Of a DNA stretch of 25,295 nt, positions 15,815 through 25,295 are shown piece by piece; position 1 is the stretch's first letter, and every line of letters begins with the position of its first letter. Made by a program: the position numbers and the translations under genes. The notes below the pieces were generated by a model. The model searched no databases and had not been told where the DNA came from. It worked only from the letters and a program-made list of their open reading frames with translations. The stretch is taken from contig JABYQR010000510.1 in the NCBI GenBank assembly GCA_022592445.1, forward strand, positions 1 through 25,295, read 5' to 3'. The DNA comes from Cytidiella melzeri (lineage: Eukaryota; Basidiomycota; Agaricomycetes; Polyporales; Irpicaceae).

Positions 15815-17236
15815 CTACCGATGCGACAGACTGGCAAAGAGGGCGGCCTCCTCAGCAACGACCTCATCCAGCTGACGCTGTGCGGCCAGGATTTTCACCT
15901 TGTATAGCGCAGCAGTGCTGCGCAAGGCGGTCATCTGCGCGTTGCCAATGGTGATTCAACCCAGGACGGCGCCGAGCTCGGTCTCAAGGGTGGTGAGGTA
16001 CTGTTGAAGTATCAGGCGGTTCGTGACGCAAGCGGGAGCAGGTGCGGGAGGAGCACCTCCAGGGAGCTCAGCGGGCTGGCCAGGCATCTCCTCAATGCCA
16101 TTGTCAACATTGAAGACAAGTGGCGGAGGGTGAGGAGAGGGAGGGCACGCGTCTTGAGGGCAATGCAGCTCCGGTCGCAAAGGGGAGACAACAACGTCCA
16201 TTTTGAGGCCGCTAGGACCAGGGGCGGCGACACGGGAAGGAGAGGCTGGGGCCTTGCCTTTGCCCATGGCATCAGAGGCGACGGAGTTGGCAAGCTGAGG
16301 GCAAGAGGTGGCAACCAAAGAAGCGGAGAGAGGGGCGGCCAGCTCCTCGTCAACGATGTCGACCTCGTCCTGAACCTGGGTGACATCTGGCGCAACTTCG
16401 TCGAACGGTTTGCTGTTAAAACGGCAGGCGCGTTTGATGTCTCCGCAAGGGAGACATTGGAAGGCCCAGGTCCCGCTTCGTGGGTGATGGCACCGTTCAA
16501 CACCCTTTTCCTTGCAGTAGTTGCACTAGAGGAGGAAGACAGGTTAGTGGAGGTGGAGAGAAAGAGGGAGAGGGAGGACTTACCTGGCTCTTGCCGAGAG
16601 CAACCGTCGTGGCGGTCCAGTGAGTCGGCAGGTTGCGCCACTCTTTGCCAGTGAGTGGGTTTGGACCTACACCCTGCAGCTGGTCCTGCCGCGCCTGGGA
16701 CAGCTTCTTGGCCGGTGGCCCGGCCCTCACCTCGAGAGAAGCGGAGGTATCTGCTCTTCTGCGTTTTCGCGGAGGACGCGGCTGTGCCTCCTCCTCGTCC
16801 TTGTCCGTGAGCTCGATCACGGCGGGCTCGGACCACTGCGCAACGCTGGCGGACTGCCACCTGGAAGCCAAAGACCCCTGGTCATTGGCTGAGCCTTCGG
16901 CGTCCACGTTGGCCTCGTTCTTGGGCCAGTCACCGACCCACCAATCCCAATTGAGCAGGAGCTCGACGATGGGGGCCTCGAGGAAGGAAGCCTGTCAGAG
17001 GTGGGTGCTGAGGCTGCGCCAGAGGGGGCAGAGGGCGTTGCGGAGGGAGACCTGCTGGGCTTGGGGCAGGCGAACGCGGTGTTCCTCGGCGGCAAAGGGT
17101 GATAACAGGTCGAGGAATGCGAGGTTGGTCTCAGCATCCTCGCAGAGCGGCGACACATTCTTGTAGGCTTGCTGGAAGGGATGGTGAGCAGGAAAGACGG
17201 TAGCAAGGGAAACAGGTACTTACAAAGGCTTCAATA
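15815..17236 (-). pseudogene. Host gene with paired Cys clusters, decayed and 5'-truncated
   Basis: Minus-strand multi-exon gene. A 5' exon fragment ends at 17224, intron 17172-17223 (GTAAGT to TTCCAG), exon 16584-17171, intron 16526-16583 (GTAAGT to CTCTAG), then the last exon. The last exon opens with C-N-Y-C then R-C-H-H, and W-A-F-Q-C-L-P-C-G-D-I-K-R-A-C (C-X2-C-X6-C), a metal-binding layout seen in agaricomycete proteins of unknown role. A Pro/Ala-rich linker and a helical C-terminus follow. A TGA at 16995-16997 and another at 15956-15958 interrupt the frame; in both CGA fits, and after the second the frame runs on with coiled-coil-like sequence to TAG at 15815-15817. The 5' end is lost against LTR fragment C. 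The N-terminal exon also has W-D-W-W and a basic K-R-R-R segment. Confidence 0.55.
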
Positions 17237-17237
17237 T

Positions 17238-17545
17238 ACTACAAGTCCCGATATCTCGCGCGCGTTCTCTTCGAGCCGCGCTAAAACTCCTTCACTTTCA
17301 CTGCGCCGACTATCCCCTTTTGCCTGCGATACACGTGGTATTCTGCCTGCTTAGCTCAATTCAAACAAAACCTATATCACAAACCTTGTTGCTCTTTGCA
17401 GCACAGGTAAACTAGGACTCTAAGACCACCTCGCACACTTTTACACTTCCGCGCTCCCACGCCCTTACACTTCTATTGCCACTTCGTGGTTGGTAGTGTT
17501 GTCTTTGGGGTTTTAACTAGTTTTGGAGTGTACCCCAGTGTTTCA
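17238..17545 (+). mobile_element. Truncated LTR C of the 1.8-kb family
   Basis: About 308 bp matching the 3' end of LTRs A and B (A near 6495-6802, B near 14008-14312), ending GTGTTTCA. The 5' four-fifths are missing, and the cut edge lies in the 5' exon of the Cys-cluster gene. It is more diverged from A and B than they are from each other, so it is the oldest copy here. Confidence 0.7.
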
Positions 17546-18721
17546 CCGGATGCTCTCTCCTTGATCAAGTGGACAAGAGCATCTATTGGACTGTGCGTCA
17601 CTCTGCTCCTTGTTTCAAGCGGCTCTCCTGATATCTCCATGTAGCCTTCACTTTATTACTTGTCCGCACCTTCTATGAGATGTTTGTCAGTGTCTCCAAC
17701 CACCTTAATGGGGATCAGGCACGTACGTCACCGCACCAAAGACCCCACTCTGTTGACCTGGCACGGTGACTTTGGGAATGGATGGGATGCCCCTAAAAAT
17801 GCTGGCATTCAGCAAGCACCATCTCAGAGTCTGTAGACACACTTGATCCCAAGTGCGTTTCAATCTCATTGTACATGTTCCCGCAGCTGACCAAATATAC
17901 GCACCCGTCTCTTCTCCCTACAGCAACTGACGGTCTCCTTGGCCAGTCACGGGCAAAGAAGAAAGCGACGTCAAGATTATCCCTACACCTGAGCACGCTG
18001 TGCGTGCGGCCACCGCACAGAGAGGAGACATATCAGCACAGACTCCGTCATCTTCTTCCCTTCCAATTTCTATCCCAACAAAGAAGCAACAAACGACAAT
18101 TACTAGTATTGATACAGACATCCGTCAACCGTCTGCCGACGGCGGATTTCTCCCGTTGTCACTCATCCTCAGCCAACAATTCAATGATGTTGCTCAGCGT
18201 GCCTTCCGTCGTGGGTTCAGGGCACCCTGCAAAGCACATTTTGCCTGGACAGATCCCGCTCACTCCTACCCAGCTCTCCATGCCGCGGCAAGCTGTTGCG
18301 AGCACTACGACAACCAGTTGCTCACCACCTACTGCATCAATTGCAATCGCGTCAATGCTTGTACCACCAACACCTGCTTCCTTGCATCATCCAGGGTATG
18401 TCGTCTTGGGTGCACCGTGATCAGGCTCACCATTCGCCTTTGCATTCTCACGTGTCACGTGCACCATAAAAGCAACGGCAGCAGAATTGGTGCAGGTGGT
18501 AGTGTTGGTGGGTGGTCCCCCCGCGCCTCCAAGCTGAGCTTGCCGACGTCCTCTGCACAACATTCCTTGAGCCACTCTACATCTGTGTCCGTGTCTGCCA
18601 AGAGACATGGCATGCCCCGGCGGTTTTCAATAGACTGTGCCTCGGGCCACCACTTGCGCCATAGCAGCGCGACTACAAGCCATATGCCCCATCCTCCTGA
18701 GAAGCGTCGAGCAAGTTGGCA
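17546..18721. other. Region with no confident gene
   Basis: Open frames on the plus strand at 17869-18420 (Pro/Ser/Thr-rich) and 18000-18731 overlap in different frames, and neither has a recognisable domain. A 53-codon frame at 17675-17836 within repeat D1 (with T-W-H-G-D-F-G-N-G-W-D) reads naturally and may be an old exon. The region could be the remains of a host gene. Confidence 0.35.
17669..17800 (+). repeat. Direct repeat D1
   Basis: About 130 bp starting CTTCTATGAGA, repeated with many transitions at 18722-18851. The two copies lie about 1.05 kb apart in the same orientation. Confidence 0.6.
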
Positions 18722-18851
18722 TCTTCTATGAGACATTTGTCAGTGTCTCAAACCATCGTTAACGGGGATCAGGCACGTACATCACCGGCACCAGAGACCC
18801 CACTGTCTTGACCTAGCACGGTAACTTTAGGAACGGATGAGACACCTCTAC
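18722..18851 (+). repeat. Direct repeat D2
   Basis: Second copy of D1. Relative to D1 it has several G-to-A changes (for example CTGGCACGG to CTAGCACGG, GGTGAC to GGTAAC) and a stop soon after the shared region, so the D1 reading frame is not kept. Confidence 0.6.
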
Positions 18852-19179
18852 ACTTCAGGAGGACATGGACACTTGCCATGGACAATTGCCAGTCAGGCGC
18901 CGTGCTTGCGCGCCAGCCTCATTTGGCCATTTGTTCATTTCTAATTTCACTGCCTGCTTCCTTCTATGCTTGATCACCCTTGCTGACTCCATATTGACCA
19001 TTATCACTAGATCTCACTCCCAGAGGCTTTCTTGCTTGGGATAGACCCCGGTTCCCCAGTTCTTAGAGACCTGACAGTCTTTGACATTGCCAATTGTGAT
19101 CCTCGGTTGCCCAGCATATATGTCTACACCGGTGACACACCACACCCTCGACACTGTGTCCAAGCTGTTGGTGGCCACA
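18852..19179. other. Spacer before the oxygenase-like gene
   Basis: No supported gene. An open frame at 19032-19286 reads partly like coding sequence (V-F-D-I-A-N-C-D-P-R-L-P) and may be an upstream exon of the next gene, with an acceptor near 19197 (TTACAG). Confidence 0.3.
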
Positions 19180-22100
19180 CATTTGTTTATCTTACAGACT
19201 CGTCAGAGGAAGGGAAAACGGCAGCCAAAGAAGCAGCTCACTCTCAAACAGTTCCAGGTGGCGTAATTTCAGGTTTGTCTGTTTAACCCTTACTTCGTGA
19301 CACACATTTGGGCTCAATTATTCTCAAAGACATTCCGGGTCAGTTTGAGGTCCTTTCTGGAGACGCTGTATTTGCTCATCTGATTGACAAGGCAGGCAAC
19401 CCAGCACATGACTGTTTGCAGATAATGTTTGGTCTGACGTACAAATGGACAATTAATATGTGATGTAGTTGTTATGCAAAATTGTGTTGCTGCATATAGA
19501 TTTTCTCGTGAATACACCGACTCTATGTGTCTGCTGTGTACAAATTTTGATTGTCAAGAGCACTTCTCCCGTATGCTTGTTGATGTCGAGCAGGCAAAGG
19601 ACATCATGCTTGGTTCTCGCGACAGACGTGTTAAGATGAAATGAGCCTTGGTGTTTGAGAGTTCTAGACGCGCAAAGCCTATGAAAAATGCCCCTTGCTG
19701 TTACGGTCTAAACAACATGGTACAGCAACCGCGTAACCTCGAGAGTCCACCGGCACTGTTGAAGACGAGAGACAATGAGCATGATTGGTATCAGCTAAAT
19801 GTCAATTGTTACTTTGCAGTTAGTTGATTCACATTCGCATTATTGTCTCAATGTTCATTGTTGCTGGTGTAGCCTACAACTGCTCTCAATGTGGCAGCAT
19901 GGGAGTTGCAAGGTCCTTCCGATCTTTTGCATGCATGTAGGGAGTATGGCGAGCAGGTCGACTGGGCCATCGTGACAACAATTATTTGGCAAGCCAACAG
20001 AATAAATGTGCGCGTCCTCAGTACATTAAGAAAGGTGTGTATATTATGTACCTGATTATGGCATGGTTTCTTTGATATGTTCTGTTGCTAGAGAAGCAAC
20101 TTGTTGAGCAGATGGGACATTTTGGTGATCCTCACAAAGACGAGAATGACTTCACTGCTGGACTCTCCTGCGGCGCCTGCTTGTCAGACCTCTCTGACAA
20201 GCCTGGATGTGAGCCAGGATGCTTGCATTTTCTGGGTGTCGGGTGCTGGGGTTGTTCCCAATACATGGCACAGATTCTTTTCTCCGGTCTCCTGCATCAC
20301 GGAGGCACGTCACCCTTGGTTCCCGGTGGGCAGCCGATGGAAAAATGGGAGACGCACATGCTGCTTATCAGTTACCCAGCCACCAAAATACTCACAGGTG
20401 AAGCTAGACGGTTGTTTTTCTCCATTTCCTATCAGTCGGCACCACTTCAATTACACCGGAGATGACCAACGCCCCTGCTTCTCAACAGACCAAGTCAATG
20501 TGAACCACTCACACGACGTACGCTCAAGATGCCTGGGTTGGCATAGAACTGCTATCCCTTGTCAACTTTATGGCTAGATCAGCACTGCAACACCTTCACT
20601 TTGCGTTCTGCCAGCTGCCTAGTTCATATGGAGCTCAGATTGATGCGGGCCAGTTTCTGAAGGCCTTTTCTTTGGATGTTGATGGGCACCGAGTCAATGC
20701 CAACCCTTGGGAGCTTGCACCGAATTCTCTAACGTGGGGCAGCCTTTCAGCAAACATCATAAGAAAGTCCATGACGAGCTGCTGCAAAAGCAGTTCAATC
20801 AATACTTGGCTGGTATCCCGCTGGTCTCGCATAATAAGTACCATGGTTGGGATATAACTGCTATCAATCATGGTGCGCGTCCAAAGTGTACAGGTATGTT
20901 TTGCTGTAATATCTGGTCCTTAATTTGGTGATCATTGCTTATTGCTGTAGATGATGTTGACAAGGACTACAACAACAAATCCGAATCCAAATCTGAAGAC
21001 AACAGAAAATGTAAAGCCAACACTCAAGATCAACTTGACACTTCTAAGGGACCAGATAAATGGAGTTGTTGTTGTTTACTTGCAGTTTGTAATCTAACTT
21101 CTACTTGCAGGTGGACATTATCGCATCGCTCTTCAGACGGAAGTTAAGAAACAAATTGAGAACAACTACCCTATGGCCCAGTCCCTTGATTCTTATTGAT
21201 CTCTTGTCACCCATGCTACTGCAGTTCCCTCGCCTGCCTCTTCCATAAATGTGAATACCAGTATACAGGGGCTGCCTCCGGGATCTCCTGCACTGCCTTC
21301 TGGTATTGACTAGTCAGTAACTCACTTCCCTAGCTTGTGCATCAACAACGATCACAGTGTTGTCCTACTTCCCGATCTGCGCCAGGCCCATAACAACCCT
21401 GTGGGATATCAGGGTAATCATACCTTACCGGTTCCTTGTTCCGTACCACCCCGCAGTAAACCTTTCAGCCCGGTGTCAGATGATAATTCCGAGTACGAGG
21501 ATAGTAATGTGGGTTGCTCGGGCAGGTCTGCAACCAGGTTCATGGCTTGCATTTGTTCTACAAACCTGAGGCGTGAGATTTACATTCTGATTAGTCCAGT
21601 AGTGTTCCCACCTGAGGTAGGAGTACCTGTCCGTCGTTCATCCCGGATTGTGGTGTCAAGCTTGGCTGCAAAGGTATGATTTACCTGCAGAGTTATAAGT
21701 CATATTGACATATGTTGTGTTATATGCAGCCAACGGTTGAGCCAAGAGCTGCAAACAGGATGGTTGTGGAGTTGTGTCCTTTCCAAAATCGAGACAGGCA
21801 GCATTGTACAAGCCTGACATCTCCAATCAGCGACATGACATCTACAGCCTTGTCAACTGTCACCCCTAATTCCCGTCAACCTTGTACGCAGGCTGTCAGA
21901 GTTGTACCAGGTCCTCCATTGCTGTCTCCTTCCTCGCTGTCTGATATGACCCCTCTCCCTCAATTGCCCTCTATACTGTTTCCCCCTCCACAGCAGTTCA
22001 GATCCCACTCCTTGTTGACAACTACTGAATCACGTCAATCAGGGTGTAAGCCATATAAGCCATTGTAGTATGTACCTATTTAAGTGTGGCTCTACTCAGG

Positions 22101-22500
22101 CCGCGTGTTCCTTACCAAGTTGGTCAATGGTGTCTTGTCTTCTGCTCAGAGTCAAGTTAATAGCATCAAGGCAACATCTGGTGAATTGCTTCACAACGCA
22201 CTCAACGTGTTGGACAACATTGACTCAAAAACAAATAGTCTCTGCGTACTGCACGACCCGTCTCACACCAAGATGCCCCAATATTCTGCTTCTATCTTTG
22301 ACATCTGTGATTATTGCAATGGGACAACGGTGTGGATCAGCCGCCTGGTGGACAGTGTTTAATCATTGGTCGATGATACATGTCCTGGGCTCCTTCAAAA
22401 TAGAGTTGTCGCAACCAGGGATGACAATTGGGTTGCACGACTTACAATGAATGTTCTCATATCTGTATGCTTGGGCCTCCCCATTACCGCAAGATCTACA
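19180..22500 (+). pseudogene. 2OG-Fe(II) oxygenase-like multi-exon gene, decayed
   Basis: Exons fit a basidiomycete-expanded family. Introns: 19439-19499 (GTACAA to TATAG), 19819-19872 (GTTAGT to TGTAG), 20035-20093 (GTGTGT to TAGAG), 20894-20950 (GTATGT to TGTAG), 21674-21729 (GTATGA to TGCAG). Exons before the core carry I-M-L-G-S-R-D-R-R-V-K-M and T-R-D-N-E-H-D-W-Y. The core exon (20094 on) has G-H-F-G-D-P-H-K-D-E-N-D, an HxD iron-binding signature, then F-S-G-L-L-H-H-G-G-T-S-P, which can supply the distal His. The TET/JBP-like branch of this superfamily is expanded in such fungi, but assignment to it is inference. In-frame TGAs at 19642-19644 and about 20511, and a frame change near 20725, make it a pseudogene. 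The C-terminal parts (to about 22500) are Pro/Ser-rich and of unknown role. Confidence 0.5.
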
Positions 22501-22559
22501 TAATACTTTCCATCCACTGTGTTACGTCCAGCCATTTTTAACAATGATCCAAAGTCAGA

Positions 22560-23923
22560 AAACGCAAATTACGATTCCTGAAGAATGAAGAAAAATTGTT
22601 CCAGTTTGCGCCAGCGCATTAATGCTTTTTCAGATGTGACCTTTGTGTCCCCCAAACTGTGGGAATTTGATGGGGTAATACATGCAGTAATACATGCGGT
22701 AATAAACTTTGTAACAGTGTGATGTAATGATTTGATATTGTCTCATTTGCTTTGTTATTCACTCTACAAATGCGTGTGATGAGCTGAATCTCCCATCAAA
22801 AATCTGTTTTTGTATTTTGTATTGAACACATGTACATGAATAGACACAAATTTTACATCATCAGATAGTCCTGCCCTTCAGCAACACACAGACATAAAAA
22901 TCTTTCCGGATGAACCCAATGTTGGGGATATACAGTCAATATACTGATAAAAGTTGCTCAGACTCCGTTTGGAACCCCGCTAATCTTTTTCTTGCAGGTT
23001 ATCACATGATTTTTGGCTATCTGGTTTGTACCAATCACATGACTTTCACATGCAAACGACGTGCGTTCATTTCTGCTCAGTTTCCCTGTCCAATATTCGC
23101 AACTTTGTCTCTTTCTTTCCGCAATGCATGATAGGATAGCATGGCAAACCCTAATCAGCTACGCAAATCTTGCACTTCTGGTTTGGCAAGTTATATAAGG
23201 GAATTACCTGCAAACAAAAAATTCCAAGCGGAAGTGACAAGGACGGCAAACAATAACAGTGAGACGGGAGTGATGAAAGCGAAAAGGCGAGGCAAATGAC
23301 GTCAGGGTAACCCGGATGTCATCGACTGAGCCCTGAGTGTCCCCGGCTGGCGAACGAGATGTGATTCCAGTGTGCACATACGATCAGCTCTTTACACATA
23401 TCCGTACTGCCTTTCTTGGTTAAGACCTTGTCCGCACTTGGAGCAGGTTTGAAAGATTGACGACCCCTACTCTTTGTGATCATTGTACCTGTACAACAGT
23501 TTATGTCACCATCACCTGTCTGCCGTAAAGGCTTCTGCTGCGGTCATGTTGTTGAGACAGACAGTCAACATCTTGACAGACAACAGTACAACCTGAACAA
23601 AATCCAGGCCAATCATATTTATTTTCAGCATCAGCAAAACGGCAGCTGCGTGATCGGTGTGGCACTACGAGTGACACGCCCACCACGGTACCATGTTTGC
23701 TTGTGGCCCCACATTTGATTCGTGCATCTACACAACACAAGAATGTGGTGCTACACGCCGCCCATAAAGTATTTTATAGCATCATATCCCTACCACGTCA
23801 TTGTCACTGGCTAATAAATGACAGACCCGCTATGACTCGTGCACTACAAAGCAGCACTACGGATCGGCCAAGGCGGAACATTCGACAAATATGAAAGCCG
23901 CGCATACAACAAGCATTGATGAT
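22560..23923. other. Intergenic region
   Basis: AT-rich to about 22900, then mixed composition. A TATATAA motif at 23192-23198 and a palindromic TGACGTCA at 23297-23304 look promoter-like, but no supported ORF follows on the plus strand. Frames of 60-80 codons on both strands (23476-23740) have no recognisable content. Confidence 0.4.
22675..22707 (+). repeat. 12-bp tandem repeat with AATAAA
   Basis: GTAATACATGCA, GTAATACATGCG, then GTAATAAAC: 2.7 units. The last unit gives AATAAA at 22701-22706, a possible polyadenylation signal for the preceding gene. Confidence 0.5.
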
Positions 23924-25295
23924 TTAGTCACAAATTGCGGCACGGGGATCGAGAGCGTAATCCATCAGCGGGCGCCCAGCATCGCGCTTGACCGGTTTTG
24001 ACCGAGCAATCAACGTCGAGGCCTCATCAAATATTGTTGCCCACTTCTCTGCAGTAATTATTGCAGCCGAAAGCGCGTAAGTCTCGGTGGCCGAACCCCA
24101 GAGGCCGTCGCTGAAGTTTTCCTTGTTTGTTTTGACGCCGGTCTTCCATAAATCCAAGGCGCGCTCAACCTTTAGAGAAGGCAGCAACATTCATAACATT
24201 ATTCAAGATGCTGACTTACTGAGGCTGCACACAAGGAGAGGGCACCAGTTGGATAAGCCGTTGAGTCGACCTTCATCGTGTCGGCAAGGTGGACAATAAA
24301 AACTTGCAAGAATAGCTCTGAGAGCCAGGCACCCCTCTGGCCCACCTGCGCGACAATTTATTCACAATCGGGCAAGGTGCTGGTAATTTGTGCTTACCGG
24401 TGCATCGGGGTCGCGCTGAATGAAGCGCGGGTTGAGCGTTAGACCTGTAATCTCATCAAGGATTTCTTCAGAGCTTTTCCCCGCGAAGTACGCATTGACC
24501 ATGGCAAGCCCAGCTTTGCCAAGATCACTTCGCCAAGTGCGGAGGGCAGCGGCAGCCTGTGGAAGAATCAATGACGAACATATAACAGCCTCAATCCATA
24601 CGACGTACAACATATTCAATTGCCGGATCATCCTTATGACCCACGAGACTAGGGAAAACCTCGCACCAGATGCACATCAACTCCGATGCAAAAGCGGGGT
24701 CACTATTAGTCGCCCAAGGGTTTGCGAGCATTCCGGCCCACTCGTAAAGCCTTGGAAGGAAACGTGAGCGCCAAATGGCAAGGAATTGTGGGGCTTGTGT
24801 CTTCAGGAACGGGAGACTGAAGCTGGTGAATTTAGCAGTGTTTCCGACTTTGACTTCTGACGGAGAATTGACGCGTGAAAGAGTGTTTGCCGGAGTCAGC
24901 TTGATGCCCATCTTGACTGCTGTCAGCATAGCAAAATCATAGGTTAATGTGAACAAACTTTATCAGTTGTCCGTTTTGGCTTCGGAACGACATTTGTGCT
25001 GCAGCAATATATCCTAGGTTCAGCTTTGAGTCTCCTCCAGATACAGATCCATACCTTGTTGGCTGGGAAGCCGCACGTGGCCCTGAAGTTTTAGTAGGTC
25101 TCGCTACAACGTTTGCTTTGGAAGCTCGGGCAGCTTCAAGAGCACAAGTGCTTTCGTCTTGATCTAACCTGCCTCTTTCCTGTGCCACATTGTCGACAAC
25201 GGAGGCTGAAGAAGCTGCAGCTGGCTTGTATCAAAAGCCTGAGACGCGAGAACCTGGTTGGCGTACAATCGGAATCCGCGGCAATTTCAAAGTTA
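23924..25295 (-). CDS. Conserved multi-exon host gene of unknown function, 5' partial
   Basis: Minus-strand gene whose last exons are intact: 24959-24998, 24609-24911, 24398-24556, 24220-24345 and 23924-24169 (stop TGA or TAA-type end at 23924). Introns are 24999-25054 (GTATGG to TGCAG), 24912-24958 (GTTTGT to CAAG, weakest), 24557-24608 (GTACGT to CACAG), 24346-24397 (GTAAGC to GCGCAG) and 24170-24219 (GTAAGT to TAAAG). Exons from 24911 on are all phase 0. The protein has F-L-P-R-L-Y-E-W-A, a helical A-L-R-T-W-R-S-D-L-G-K-A segment, P-T-G-A-L-S-L-C-A-A, and V-E-R-A-L-D-L-W-K-T-G near the C-terminus. I do not recognise a named domain. The 5' exon (25055 upward) is open to at least 25188; further upstream a TGA (about 25234) occurs in the same frame. 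The true start is probably outside the window. Confidence 0.65.

Noticed and set aside
16004..16654. A 216-codon plus-strand ORF
   Set aside because: The minus strand in the same interval has Cys clusters and splice sites; the plus frame is antisense to it.

Overview
The window looks like repeat-rich accessory DNA of a filamentous basidiomycete, most likely an agaricomycete. The reasons are spliceosomal introns of about 47-61 nt with fungal donor, branch and acceptor signals, Ty3/gypsy retrotransposons of basidiomycete type, and fragments of lineage-expanded fungal families (a SAP-domain protein, a 2OG-oxygenase-like protein, a Cys-cluster protein). No tRNA, rRNA, CRISPR or prokaryotic feature was seen. 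Family calls rest on motifs and recall of families, not on a database search.

Layout. 107-4294 is a composite retroelement. A minus-strand unit (5' LTR, leader, a methionine-free ORF0, gag, protease) is closed at its far end by a second 5' LTR plus leader in the opposite orientation, so two 5' LTRs face each other head to head and RT, RNase H, integrase and a normal 3' LTR are missing. 4295-7712 is a broken plus-strand SAP-domain gene, split by a solo LTR of a second family (LTR A, 4957-6802, 4-bp target duplication). 7998-15612 is a decayed gag-pol of a second Ty3/gypsy element. Its integrase is split by another solo LTR of the same second family (LTR B, 12500-14312, its own 4-bp target duplication). 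The two 1.8-kb repeats are therefore not the LTR pair of the element they appear to flank. 15815-17236 is a decayed minus-strand host gene with Cys clusters, cut off by a truncated third LTR copy (17238-17545). 17546-18900 holds a diverged direct duplication and no confident gene. About 19180-22500 is a decayed multi-exon gene with a 2OG-Fe(II) oxygenase-like core. 22560-23923 is intergenic. 23924-25295 is the 3' part of a well-preserved minus-strand host gene.

Two things stand out. First, on the coding strand of the first element there is no ATG in any frame from 3781 down to the gag start at 2587 (about 1.19 kb), although a 242-codon ORF lies inside; the opposite strand of the same interval has about 16. 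This is the layout expected if ORF0 starts at a non-AUG codon and gag is reached by leaky scanning. Second, decay follows a pattern: the catalytic Asp codons of protease, RT and RNase H became Asn, and many internal stops are TGA where CGA fits, all explicable as CpG transitions expected of cytosine-methylated, silenced DNA.
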